Source: an uncultured Saprospiraceae bacterium
Lineage (GTDB): Bacteria; Bacteroidota; Bacteroidia; Chitinophagales; Saprospiraceae
DNA length: 64,000 bases
Direction: 5' to 3'
Assembly (NCBI GenBank): GCA_937941765.1
Contig: CALDGQ010000075.1
Coordinates: forward strand, 29,328 to 93,327
In this document: positions 28,895-40,600 of the stretch, one piece after another
Numbering within the stretch: position 1 is the stretch's first letter
Layout of the letters: each line of letters begins with the position of its first letter
Position numbers and translations under genes: made by a program
Notes under the pieces: generated by a model
What the model saw: only the letters and a program-made list of their open reading frames with translations
Told to the model about the DNA's origin: nothing
Database searches by the model: none

Positions 28895-28932
28895 TAATAC
28901 AATCTGTATTACAATTTATTGAGGGGTCAATC

Positions 28933-31900
28933 TTATTTTAATTTTATTATTGGCTTTGTTATTATTTGATCGCCAATTTGAACTTTTAATAAATAATATC
29001 CATTTTGTAACAACTCAGTTTCGATATAAAATCTAGTTTCATTTCCATTTAAAGACACTTCATTTCGAACAATCGAAATCCCTTGAGTTGTCAGTAATTC
29101 ATAGGAAATATTTTTATCAATTTGGTCTTGAAATTCAACTGTCAAAATATCATTAACAGGATTAGGATATAAGTTGAATTCATAGTTGTGTTCCAAATCT
29201 TCAATACCAGTAGGAAGTGGAGCGATCGTCCCATTAATAGTAATTATATCAAAAACATTGCAGATGACATTCCAACCAGCATCGTAAGTATTTAGACTGA
29301 TATAATAGTCACCTGATGGAATATTGTTAATCGCTTCCGAAGTGTTACATGCAGTTGCCCAAGTATTACATTCCCAGTAGGTGGTGTAATCAAGATTGAT
29401 AATTTTAATCGCATTGATTGGATCTGCAAGCCCGTTAAATGTAACAGTATTTCCACTTATTTGATAAGTGGAAGAACAATTGGAAGGAGCGGTTCCTTCA
29501 CAAGTACATCCATCTGATTGAATCACATCATTTTCAGTATTTGCATTGAAGTCGTTGCAAGCACTTCCTGGTGTTGCAGGTAAGGAAGCATTGGTAGGTG
29601 CACAATCAGTTGCGTCGCAGGTTCCGTCATTATCAGCATCATCACAATTACCTTCTCCGATCGTTACAGATTCGTATACGTTACAAATGACATTCCATCC
29701 AGCATCATAAGTATTTAAACTAACGACATAATTGCCTGCTGAAAGTCCATCAACTACTTCTGTTGTGTTACAAGCGGTTGCCCATGAATTACATTCCCAA
29801 ACGGTGTTGTTGTTAGTATCTATCACTTTGATTGCTAATACTGGATCCGTTAGATTGCTAAATGTAATAGTTCCTGGCTGAGTGATGTAGGTTGCATTAC
29901 AACCAGTACTGATTGGAGTTCCTTCACAAGTACAACCATCTGCTAAGATCACATCATTGTTCGTATTTGAATTGTTGTCATTACATGAAGAACCAACAGT
30001 TGCTGGGATAGAAGCATCATTGTCATCGCAATCATCCGCTACACAATAACCATCATTGTCATTGTCTGTACAGCCAGGCGTCGTACCTTGACAAGTACAT
30101 CCGTTTGCTAGAATCACATCATTGGTAGTATTGCTATTTCCATCATTACAAGGAGAACCAGGTATTGCAGGAATCGACGGATCGTTATCGTTACAATCAT
30201 CAGGAGCACAAATTCCATCATTGTCATTATCAATACAACCTGTTCCACCAATAGTTAGCGATTCAAAAACATTGCAAATGGGATTCCAGCCTGCATCATA
30301 AGTATTGAGACTGATATAATAATCACCATTCGGAATATTGTTGATGATTTCAGTTGCATTACATCCAGCATCCCAAGAGTTACATTCCCAATAAGTAGTA
30401 TAATCCAAGTAAATTATTTTGACTGCACTAATAGGGTTTGTTAAGCCTGTAAAAGTTACGGAACTTCCATTTACGGTGTAGTCTGCAACACAACTGTTGT
30501 TTGTTGGAGGTGTTCCAGCGCAGGTACAACCATCCGATTGAATGATATCATTCGTTGTATTTGAGTTGTTATCATTGCAAGAAGTGCCCGGTGTTGTTGG
30601 GAAATTAGGATCGTTATCATCGCAGTCATTCGGTGCGCAAGTTCCGTCGTTATCATTGTCGATACAACCGCCTCCACCAATAGTAAATGATTCGAAAATG
30701 TTACAAATAGAGTTCCATCCTGCATCATAAGTGTTTAAACTGATAATGTAATCTCCATCCGGAATATTGTTAATTACCTCATTGGCATTACAGCCAGTAT
30801 CCCAAGAATTGCATTCCCAGAAGGTAGTATAATCAGGATAAATAATTTTCACTGCATTTACTGGATTTGTTAAACCAGAAATCGTGACAGTTGATCCGCT
30901 AACTGAATAATCTGCAACACACTCATTATTAGTCGGAGGTGTTCCAGCACAAGTACAACCATCTGATTGAATGATATCGTTCGTTGTATTTGAATTGTTA
31001 TCATTACATGAGCTGCCTGGAGTTGTTGGCAGATTGGCATTGTTGTCGTCACAATCATCTGCGGCACAAAGACCATCGTTATCATTATCTGTGCAGTTTG
31101 GGATTGTTAAGCAACTTCCATTTACACAACTTGAAATTAATTCATGAAATTCGTTAACAACATCTATTACTTGATTTAAACAAATAGTGTTGGCATCTGA
31201 AAAATAAACTCTCAAAATTGGAGTAGGAGTGTTGTATCTATCGATGTTGTCAAGGTTGTAAGATACGGAGACGATTTCACCACTATTATCATATTTTAAA
31301 TCGGTTGTGTACCCATTTTCTAAATTGACTAGGCTTGAAATACTTACACCATTCAAATCTAGGTTGTAAGCAGTAACATGTGCGTTCGGGTTTTCAATTA
31401 GAATGTCAAAATAGTTTTGATTCGTATTTAAGTTACCTAAACTAAAGCAAGCCGACTGTGTATTGTTATTTATTGCTACCGTTGGAAAGTCACAATGTGC
31501 ATGATTGTGCCCATCACCATTTCCATTAGCATCATTGACGCAGCTTGCAACTAATACAGCGTCTAAAATATTTAGTTCTCCATCTGCTGCAACATCATTG
31601 CAATCTGTAGCCGCAATCGACTCATTAATAATGGCAGTATTGTAGGCAACGACATCATCATTTGTCAAGGCATAATTGCCATTGATATCACCAGTGACAG
31701 CATTGCCACCACAGATACCAGTACAATCTTCAACTGCAGTTCCGAAAGGTTCTGAAAAGCAATCAACTGGTGCGGGACAATTAGGAATTACATTTATGAA
31801 ATGGCCGTTTTCGTTTCGTGATAAGTTGAAACAAACTTGTGCCCAGTTATTCGTAAAATCAGTTTCTATTCTTCCAAGTGCATCTGGTGACTGATCCCAG

Positions 31901-33207
31901 TTGACACGGACTACTAAAGTGTAATCACCATCAGCAACATCAGTCACATCAATCCATTGGCAGGCTAAGTTTCTACTGTAGTAATCACCACATTGAGCAG
32001 TAATTCCTTGATTGCTACAAGTATATTTTGCGACTCCTCCGTCGCTACATTCTAAATCTAACACACAAAATCCGTTTTTGAATCCGATTGGAAGCTCCAC
32101 ACCATTGTCATCAAATAATAGGTATTCTCCGTAGCCCTCATAGTGCCAGTGATTATGGCATTGATCGTATTCCCATTGGTCTGTAGAGGTATTTGTATTT
32201 GCTGGTGGAGATCCAATATAATAATCTTGATTTCCGATATTTTTAATATGAGTAGTGAACCTTATAATTTCCCTTTCACCATATCCATTGATGCAACCTT
32301 CAGCAACATAGCAATTGTCATTGTTATTCAAAGTACCTGTAATCATTGTTGATTCTAAAACATCTTGCAATATTTTCAAATCTGGTCCATCAGGACAATC
32401 GGCATCGCCTTGATAGATGCAACTACCATCACTATTGGTTGCTGTTGGGTTGTAGTTACAAGCGGTTGGGTCTGTACATCCAGCGACAACATTTTGGAAA
32501 TTGATTGACCATTGAATATTGGTATTCGCACAATTTACATCTGTATCCCCAATTCTAATATAGTAATTGGTACCTGCATTTAAAATAACATTCACCTCTG
32601 ATTGTGTATCACAATAATCATTATTAAAGAAAACAGTTTGTTCTTGGTTTTCAGCAAGAATAATTCCTGTACATTCTTCATACCCATAAATTCTAGTATC
32701 GCAACTGTTCATGTTGCAGGTTGTGATTACGTGGTAACCTGTAATAGATGGTGTAAATGAATACCAGTGATCAGGACCATTGGTCGTATAAGTACCATTA
32801 CCAGTTATAGTTGTTGGATTTGAACAAGATATACCCGCATCGCAACCGCCTAATTCAACGGTTAAAGAAGATCCGAAATTAGAACCAGATGCAATAGTCG
32901 CTCCATCGTATTTTACCTCATAACTTCCTGCTCCGAGACCATCTCCATAATTATCATAAATATTGAAATACACACATTCATATCTGCTGACACAAAAATT
33001 GGATCCGGCTGGACTACCCGAGCCTAGAATGGTTCCGGCATCATCGGTCACTGTCCAATTAGTATTATCTATATCAGCATATTGGTCAGCATTGATGATG
33101 ACTTCAATATACTTTTGAGAATTTAAGCATTGGCTCTTTGCCGAATTGCACCAACAAAAAATGAAGAGCAATATTGCTACGAGTTTTAGGTTTGTAAAGA
33201 TGTTCAT
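28933..33207 (-). CDS. T9SS-secreted lysyl oxidase-domain protein with calcium modules
   Basis: A 1424-residue secreted protein. The signal peptide is residues 1-25. About residues 120-235 form a PPC-like beta domain, followed by a CTDPTACNYNPTATNSDGSC module. Residues about 285-475 form a lysyl oxidase domain. The copper talon QWEYDQCHNHWHYEGYGEY (near 345) corresponds to the WxWHxCHxHYHS motif of animal LOX. FKNGFC keeps the cofactor lysine, and CGDYYSRNLACQWIDVTDV keeps the cofactor tyrosine of lysine tyrosylquinone. A dockerin-like segment (GDINGNYALTNDDV, residues about 500-560) and a cohesin-like stretch follow. Then come five DNDNDGxC calcium modules alternating with four WECNxW domains and a YPNP T9SS sorting domain. 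It would deaminate lysines of surface or matrix protein to aldehydes. The tandem neighbour shares the same repeats. Confidence 0.87.
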   Translation of the reverse strand: MNIFTNLKLVAILLFIFCWCNSAKSQCLNSQKYIEVIINADQYADIDNTNWTVTDDAGTILGSGSPAGSNFCVSRYECVYFNIYDNYGDGLGAGSYEVKYDGATIASGSNFGSSLTVELGGCDAGISCSNPTTITGNGTYTTNGPDHWYSFTPSITGYHVITTCNMNSCDTRIYGYEECTGIILAENQEQTVFFNNDYCDTQSEVNVILNAGTNYYIRIGDTDVNCANTNIQWSINFQNVVAGCTDPTACNYNPTATNSDGSCIYQGDADCPDGPDLKILQDVLESTMITGTLNNNDNCYVAEGCINGYGEREIIRFTTHIKNIGNQDYYIGSPPANTNTSTDQWEYDQCHNHWHYEGYGEYLLFDDNGVELPIGFKNGFCVLDLECSDGGVAKYTCSNQGITAQCGDYYSRNLACQWIDVTDVADGDYTLVVRVNWDQSPDALGRIETDFTNNWAQVCFNLSRNENGHFINVIPNCPAPVDCFSEPFGTAVEDCTGICGGNAVTGDINGNYALTNDDVVAYNTAIINESIAATDCNDVAADGELNILDAVLVASCVNDANGNGDGHNHAHCDFPTVAINNNTQSACFSLGNLNTNQNYFDILIENPNAHVTAYNLDLNGVSISSLVNLENGYTTDLKYDNSGEIVSVSYNLDNIDRYNTPTPILRVYFSDANTICLNQVIDVVNEFHELISSCVNGSCLTIPNCTDNDNDGLCAADDCDDNNANLPTTPGSSCNDNNSNTTNDIIQSDGCTCAGTPPTNNECVADYSVSGSTVTISGLTNPVNAVKIIYPDYTTFWECNSWDTGCNANEVINNIPDGDYIISLNTYDAGWNSICNIFESFTIGGGGCIDNDNDGTCAPNDCDDNDPNFPTTPGTSCNDNNSNTTNDIIQSDGCTCAGTPPTNNSCVADYTVNGSSVTFTGLTNPISAVKIIYLDYTTYWECNSWDAGCNATEIINNIPNGDYYISLNTYDAGWNPICNVFESLTIGGTGCIDNDNDGICAPDDCNDNDPSIPAIPGSPCNDGNSNTTNDVILANGCTCQGTTPGCTDNDNDGYCVADDCDDNDASIPATVGSSCNDNNSNTNNDVILADGCTCEGTPISTGCNATYITQPGTITFSNLTDPVLAIKVIDTNNNTVWECNSWATACNTTEVVDGLSAGNYVVSLNTYDAGWNVICNVYESVTIGEGNCDDADNDGTCDATDCAPTNASLPATPGSACNDFNANTENDVIQSDGCTCEGTAPSNCSSTYQISGNTVTFNGLADPINAIKIINLDYTTYWECNTWATACNTSEAINNIPSGDYYISLNTYDAGWNVICNVFDIITINGTIAPLPTGIEDLEHNYEFNLYPNPVNDILTVEFQDQIDKNISYELLTTQGISIVRNEVSLNGNETRFYIETELLQNGYYLLKVQIGDQIITKPIIKLK

Positions 33208-33847
33208 AATGTTAGGTTGAGATACGAATTAATTACTGAATTTGATAAATTATTTCGTTCTACTTGTTTTGTTTTTGGACTTAAAATTTTTCTAAATGAA
33301 ATGAATACAGATTGCGGTTGTATTCATAACTAAAAAATGCAACAATTCAATCACGTTTTTAAAATTGGCAAATAGATAGTTGAGAACAAGATTTAAAGAC
33401 CTTGTTCTCGAACTTATCTAAAAGTAAAAGGTTTTGGCTTGCCTGCACTGATTTTAAAAACAGTGTTTAAGCTGTCAGAAAAGAGGGGGCTGGCTACCAA
33501 GTGTAAATGTTATTTAATTTGAACGCAGGGGTTTAATACGTTTTTAATTTTTCAAAAAATACGTTATGAAACCGACAGCAATAAATTGATTGAAAAAATA
33601 CTCCAAAGAATATTGGTGTACTTAGATAATATCTTTGTGGGCAATAAATTGCTCACACATTTATTAAGTGTCTGTTGCATAATTGAAGTTGATTCTCGCT
33701 TTTGCTAATGTCTCAACATCTTAAATTGAATTCATAAAACAAAAGTAGCTTGAGGGACAAAGCTAAATGGGGAAAGTGTTATTGAAGGGTGTGTTTTACT
33801 TACTAAAGTTACAATATTATAGAAAAAAAAACAAATTTATAGATTCG
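33208..33847. other. Intergenic region with a 9-bp stem hairpin
   Basis: This 640-bp AT-rich gap lies downstream of the phosphopantetheinyl transferase and upstream of the lysyl-oxidase gene, both on the minus strand. It should hold a terminator and a promoter. The only clear structure is a perfect inverted repeat, GAGAACAAG at 33382-33390 and CTTGTTCTC at 33401-33409, extendable by GTT/GAAC with one bulge. No T run follows, so it may be an operator or an RNA structure. I see no coding potential. Confidence 0.4.
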
Positions 33848-34654
33848 TCATATCAATGTGGAGTATCTGTGATAAGTGATTGATTTTAAAGGAGTATTAG
33901 ATACGATTGAAAGATAATACTTTAAGTTGAAGTGCATCGTCTTGCAATAGAATGTTTGGTTGAACGCTTTTAGTGAATTAATTCCCTTTTTTCGAAGTAC
34001 GGAGGTCCATCTCATTTCGTCCGTCAAGCCGATTCCTTGAGCTTTGAAAAGAGCTTCTTTGCGAGTCCAAATTTTGAAAAATGCAGGGTAACCAAAATTT
34101 TCAATAAGTCCTTTTTCATTTTCTGTAAAATAATCTCTTAGGATTAAATTGTAATCATAAGTAGGGTCAATCATCTCGATATCAATTCCGATTTTTACCT
34201 TATCAAATCGAAAAGCTATTGCAATTAATTCACCTGAATGAGATAAGTTGAATTGCAAATTGGTATTGTTAGGGACAAGAAAAGGCTTTTTGCTTGCATT
34301 GTATCCAAAATGGATGCTGTGTACATCTCGTTTTGTGTATTTCGAAATCAATTGTTTTAACACTGCTCTTCCTAAAATGTATCTTTTACGATCTATATCA
34401 AAATGATAGTTATTTGCTTTGTTCTTTTCCTCCATCGTAAGGAAGTTGAAAAGGCGTCTCAATTCAGCATCTGAAAAGGAGTTGACTTCCAAGATCCAAA
34501 CATATAATTCGTTGGGCTTGAAGGGCAGGGAAGTAGTGCGATTTGCTTCTTCCTTTATGACCGTTTTTTGAAATAATCGATCGAGTTCACCTTCTTTTGG
34601 AAAGAAAAGGTCGATGATTAAATCATGATTTATGCTATTATTTTTAGGTGCCAT
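33848..34654 (-). CDS. 4'-phosphopantetheinyl transferase, Sfp type
   Basis: A 268-residue enzyme that transfers phosphopantetheine from coenzyme A to the serine of carrier domains. The Sfp signature is clear: RYILGRAVLKQLI near 110-122, NLSHSGELIAIAF, GIDIEMI (metal-binding Asp/Glu near 172-178) and FFKIWTRKEALFKAQGIGL (WxxKEA near 210). Its start overlaps the end of the NRPS/PKS gene by 25 bp on the same strand, so it is translationally coupled and almost certainly activates the three carrier domains of that synthase. The N-terminal 40 residues are longer than usual and of unknown value. Confidence 0.92.
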   Translation of the reverse strand: MAPKNNSINHDLIIDLFFPKEGELDRLFQKTVIKEEANRTTSLPFKPNELYVWILEVNSFSDAELRRLFNFLTMEEKNKANNYHFDIDRKRYILGRAVLKQLISKYTKRDVHSIHFGYNASKKPFLVPNNTNLQFNLSHSGELIAIAFRFDKVKIGIDIEMIDPTYDYNLILRDYFTENEKGLIENFGYPAFFKIWTRKEALFKAQGIGLTDEMRWTSVLRKKGINSLKAFNQTFYCKTMHFNLKYYLSIVSNTPLKSITYHRYSTLI

Positions 34655-37600
34655 GACTTACCATCTGTTTTATATTTTCTACAAAGTACATCCATCGTTT
34701 CTTGAAGAATTGCTGCGAATTCAACACCATTTTTTCCATCAAATAAATTGAGGTGATCTCCTGGTACTTCTTTGACAATAACTTCTTTAACAAAAGGTAG
34801 CCATCCTAAGAATTCAAAATCGTTTAAATAAAATCTATTTTCTTTTGCACGGAATAAATGGATAATCCCGTCATAAGGGGTAACTTCATAATTTTCATAA
34901 GCAAGGAAATTTGCTCTATCTACTTTGGCTAAAAAGTCGACTTCTCCATTTGCTTGTTTTTTACCAAATGCTTGATGGAATAGCCTTCCTATTTTTCGTT
35001 TGGTTGTAAAAGAGCGATACTTAAAGGTTCCTACTGGACTTTTGATAAAACTTCCTAACACCCAAGCACCTTTTTTTATTTTGTCACCAGTTCTTTTGAC
35101 ACTTCCTCGATCATCCATTTTTTTGGTGATGTATGGTCTGACAATGGTATCAAACATTCCTAACATTACAATTTCTTTTCCTTTTTTCTTGAGTTGTTTT
35201 GCCATTTCAAAAGCAATCAAGCCTCCAAAGGAATATCCCGCCAACATATAAGGCCCGTTTGGATTGTGTTGAAGGATTTGTTCTACATAATGAGCAGCCA
35301 TTTCCTCAATACTTTCCAAAGGTTCTGCTTCCCCATTGATACCTTTTGCCTGAAGTGCGTAAACAGGTTGTTCAGGATCTACGTTATCTGCTAAAGATTT
35401 AAACAGCAATACATGCAGTCCTGCACCATGCACGATATAAATAGGAATTTTCTTCCCTTCTTTTTTTACAGCGACCAAAGAAGTAACATTTTTTTCCGGT
35501 GCTTCATCATTTAATAAGTATGCCAAGCTTTTGATTGTTGGGTTTTCTAATAGTAACGATAAAGGTAGTTTCTTTCCAGTAGTTTTTTCTATCTGTGCCA
35601 TCATTTTGACAGCGATTAATGAGTGTCCTCCGAGTTCAAAAAAGTTGTCATTGATACCAATATTTTGAATACCTAATTGGCTAGACCAAATGTCATGAAC
35701 AATTTTTTCATTGTCAGAATTGGCGGCTACATATCCAGTTTCTAAATCATTACGATCTAATTCAGGAACAGGTAATTTACTACGACTTATTTTTAAAGTT
35801 GCTGTTAAAGGAAACGCATCCATTTGAACAAAAGCAGTTGGTACCATATAGTCAGGTAACTTTGATTTCAATTCACGTTTCATCCCAGCACTGTCCAATT
35901 CTGCGCCATTTTTCATGATGACATAGGCTGCAATATATTTATTATCAGGCTGATCTTCCCGTACAATAACAACAACCTCTCGGATTTGTTTGTTTTGAGA
36001 AATAGCAGATTCAATTTCACCTAGTTCTATTCGATAACCTCTAATTTTTACTTGATTATCGGCACGATGTAAATATTCTAAATCTCCGTTTTTCAAATAT
36101 CGAGCAATGTCTCCAGTACGATACATACGAGCGCCTGGTTGATTGCTGAAAGGGTCATTCAGAAATTTGGAAGCGGTTAATTCAGGTCGTTTAAAATATC
36201 CAGTAGGAGCAACACCAACTCCTCCGACGTAGACTTCACCTGCCGCACCAATGGGTACAGGTTGTAATTCATTGTCCAATAAATATAAAAATACGTTTTT
36301 GATTGGGCGTCCAACTGGCTCATACCCGCTATCCATTTTTGTTTGTGTTCGGTTGCCAGCTAATAATTTGTAAGTTGACCAAATGGTAGTTTCTGTTGGT
36401 CCGTAAATGTTGTAGAGTTCGTAACTTCTATCTATTAATTCCTGAGATAATTCTTTGGTCAAACCTTCCCCTCCACATAAAATTTTGAAGTGGGCTCCAC
36501 CATTCCAGCCGGCGGTCAATAACATTCTCCAAGTTGCAGGAGTTGCTTGCATCAAAGTTGCATTGGATTTGTTAAGTCTATCTTTGAGTAAATAACCATC
36601 TGTCAATTCATCTTGACCGGCAATGATAATTTTTGCACCAATCATCAATGGTAGAAAGAAATCTTGAACAGAAGGATCGAATGAAATAGATGCTACTCCT
36701 AAAATGGCATCGCTATTTTTTATATCAATCGCTTCTTGCATCGCGAGCAAATTATCGATCACTGCAAAGTGAGGTATCATGACTCCTTTAGGATTTCCAG
36801 TAGAACCAGACGTGTAAATTACATAGACAAAATTATCAGGTTTTACTTCGAAATTAGGATTCTTATTAGAGTGACGTGCAATTGCTGTTGATTCTAAGTT
36901 CATATCAATAACAACACCGTTGATATCAGGCAATCGATTTTGCATTAATGAATGCGTCAATAAAAACCTCGCTTGTGCATCTTCCAAAATGATATTTAAT
37001 CTATCCTTCGGATTTCCAGGATCAAGTGGCACGTAAATACCACCTGTTTTCATGATTCCTAACAATCCAATTAGCATATCCAGCGAACGATCGATAAATA
37101 TGCCTACAAAGTCACCAGGCTTTACGCCTGCCTCAAATAGATGACGTGCAATTTGGTTTGCTTTTTTATTCAATGAACCATAGGATATTTCTGTGTCTTT
37201 GAAAACAGCAGCTACTCGTAAAGGCGTTTTTTCTGCTTGTTGTTCTATCAATTGGTGAATGCAAACATCGGTTGGGTAGGGACCTTTATTAGCATTCCAA
37301 GTTTCTAATATTAAGTGCTTTTCTTCAGGCGTCAGCACGGGGATTTGAGTGACTTTTGTTGTAGGATCCGCAACGATACTTTCCAAAAGTATTCTAAATT
37401 CCTGGAGGCGTAATTGTATTGTTTCTTTGTCGAATAAATCCGTGTTGTAAATCCATTCAAAAACAATCCCATCTTTAGCAGGCTTCACATTGATGAAGGT
37501 ATCAAATGTTTCAAAGTTACGTTCAACAGGTCTTAAAGTAGCTTTCAAATTGTCATATTGCAAATTACCTATTTCGGAATCCATGTTGAATAAGAAGGAG

Positions 37601-40600
37601 ATAACTGGTTGACGACTTGCATCTCGTGGCAGTTTCAATTTTTTAACCAATGCACCTAGTGAGTAATTCTGATTTTCGAATGCATCTAGAATGGTGCCTC
37701 TTGCTGCTTTCAAATGTTCTGCAAAGGTGTGTTTGCTATCTGTTTTCATTCTGACTGGTAACAAATTGACACCATGTGCAACCAAATTTTCATTACCACT
37801 GATGGCTTGACTTGCAGCTACAATCCCTAAAACGAAATCATCTTGTTGGGATAGCCGTTGTAAATAAGTTTGGTAAGCTGTATAAAATAGAATGTATAAA
37901 GTTGATCCTTGAGATTTGGCTAACTGTTTCAATCCTTCTGCCAACTTACTGTCTAGATGAATACTTTCCCAAGCTGCATCATAAGTTTTTACCGGTGGAC
38001 GGGAACGATCTGTTGGAAATTCTAAAATTGGGATATCATCTTCAAATTGTTTTGCCCAATAATTTTCAGCAGCTTTTCGTTCATTTCCTTTTAAGTAAAC
38101 TTGGTGTTCGATTGCAAAGTCACTTAATTGTTTTGGCGCTTCTAAATCAGCAACCACACCGCAACATTCGGCGGTATATAAAGCAGCCAAATCATTATTC
38201 AAAATTCCCAATGACCAACCATCTGCAATCATGTGATGGACTGTAAAGAAAATGATATTTTCTTGATTGGAGAGTTTTACAACTTTAAAACGATAAGCAG
38301 GTTCATTAAAAAGATCTATCGGTTTATCCGATTCTTTTTTGCGAAGGAGTTCAAGATGTTGATTTTGTTCGACTGTACTTTTGTGAGCAATATCAATAAA
38401 AGGAATTGTTGCAGTACGATCTGTTACAAAATTTTGAAAAAGACCTTCTTGTTCAAATTCTACTCTAAGTGCTTCATGTCTGTTTATCAATAATTGAACG
38501 GCACTTTCAAATTTATCCATATGAAAATCACCTTCCAATCGTATTTCACTAGAGAGATTGTAAGCCGCTGCAGCTTGATCACCTAGCTGTTGTTCAACCC
38601 AAATTTCTTGTTGTCCTTCAGTTAGGGGTATTTTTTTTTTCGACACCTTATTGGCGTGACCGTTGCTTTCGTTTTTGACAATATTTTGATCCTCAATAAT
38701 TGGTATCGACGTACCATTTGTTTTGTTATTAGATCTTAAGTGATCGGGCGGCAAAACAATTTTATGTTCTACCTCTTTATCTACAACTGTAATTGGAAAG
38801 AATCCTGCAGTTTGCATTTCACGGATACTTTCTTCCATTACTTTGTAAGTAAAATCAAAATCAGCTTGTGTATGCGCTGTAGAAACCAACATTGCTTTTT
38901 CTTGTAAATGCACTCCTTTCAGTTTGCAATAAAAGAAAAAGAGCCTTGCAAGTGGGTTGTTGGAATGTTGTTTGAAAGCAATAACAGAAGCTGTTGCATT
39001 TATAGTCATCGGTACTTTTGTCCGAATGAAAAGTTCTTTTAAACGCTCAGCAAATCTAGCAGTATTGTTGTTAAGGTCCTCATACATTTGAGGTCCTCGT
39101 CTTTTGATTTCTTTTAGCATTGCATAAGAAGCAGCTAAAGCAAGTGGATGTTTTACAAAAGTTCCACCATAAAAAGTAACACCAGCTTCAGGTATTGAAG
39201 CATCACCAAATTGCCACATACCTCCATCAAAAGCATCTAGGAATTTAGATTTTCCAGCGACTGCTGCCATTGGTAATCCACCAGAAATAATTTTTCCATA
39301 GGCAATGATATCAGCTTTCACATCAAACCATTCTTGAGCGCCTCCCATTGAAACTCTAAAACCTGTAATCATCTCATCAAAGATCAAAGCGATATTATTG
39401 GCTTCGGTCGCTTTTCTGATCAATTTGAATAAAGCAAAATGTTGGTGATGCGGATTGGCTGGTTGAACCGGTTCGATCACAACAGCCGCTAAATCATCCG
39501 CATGTTTTTCTATCTGCTCAATAATATCTTTGTCCGAATATTTTAAAACAATTACATTTTCCACTGCAGAAACTGGGATCCCTGGTGAGATCGGCATAGA
39601 AGAATTTTTATCTCCACGACGAATACTTCTCACCAAAAATTCATCATTAATGCCATGGTAGTCTCCTTCAAAGACAATAATTTTATCTTTTCCAGTCACA
39701 GTACGAGCAGCACGTACAGAAGCGGATAAGGCTTCAGAACCTGTGTTAAGTAAAGTGACTCGGTCGCAACCAGTAAGTTCCGCTAATAGGTCTGCAACTT
39801 TTCGTGCAAGTGGTGTTAGTACACCTAATTCAAATCCTTTTTCAAGTTGTTCTCGAACAGCATCTTGAATAAAAGTAGGGGTGTGTCCAAATAAACTAAT
39901 TCCAAAAGCCATTCGATAATCAACATATTCATTGCCATCTATATCCCAAAATTTGGAACCTTTTGATTTTTCAACAGCCAGTTGATAAGCCATGTCTTTC
40001 CAGAGTTTGTGAAAACTTTGGATGGACCTCGGGTCTGACAAATGCGTACGTTGCGCTTGTGTCAATTCCTGAGAACTTTTAGTTTTAGTAGTGTAATCGT
40101 AAATTAGTTGGTTGAGATATTTACGTTGTTGATCAGATAGGCCGTCGCCTTCTTTTTTTGCAATGGGTTGCCAAGGGCCGAATTTTTCTCCTTCTCCATC
40201 AATCTGCTTTTTACCATTCGATTGAGAGGATGTAGGAGTAGTGTTTAGTAGAGTGGGTGACACAGGTGCAACATTGTTTGTTTCATTTTTTGAAACTACT
40301 TTATTTTCCTGTGACGGTACATTAGTTGTGTTAATCCCAGCACCTCCTAACAATGCAATCTGTTGCTGCATCAATAGTAATTGCTGTTGAATTACTTGTT
40401 GCATCTGATTGGCATCTTCTGGAGACACGTTTTGAATCGGTTGAATTTGTGGCACATTAGAAAAGTGTGAAGGCGATTGCACTTGCACTTGCTGAGTTGG
40501 TTGTAAAGGAGTCGTTACTTCATTTGTTGGAGCAACTGATTGGTCCTTCATTTGCTGTTGTTCCAATTGCTTGATCTCATCTTGATAAACTTCAGTAGCT

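Noticed and set aside
24359..32352. Numerous plus-strand frames over the two giant T9SS genes
   Set aside because: They are antisense shadows of the repeated calcium modules, and the minus-strand frames are long and domain-rich.
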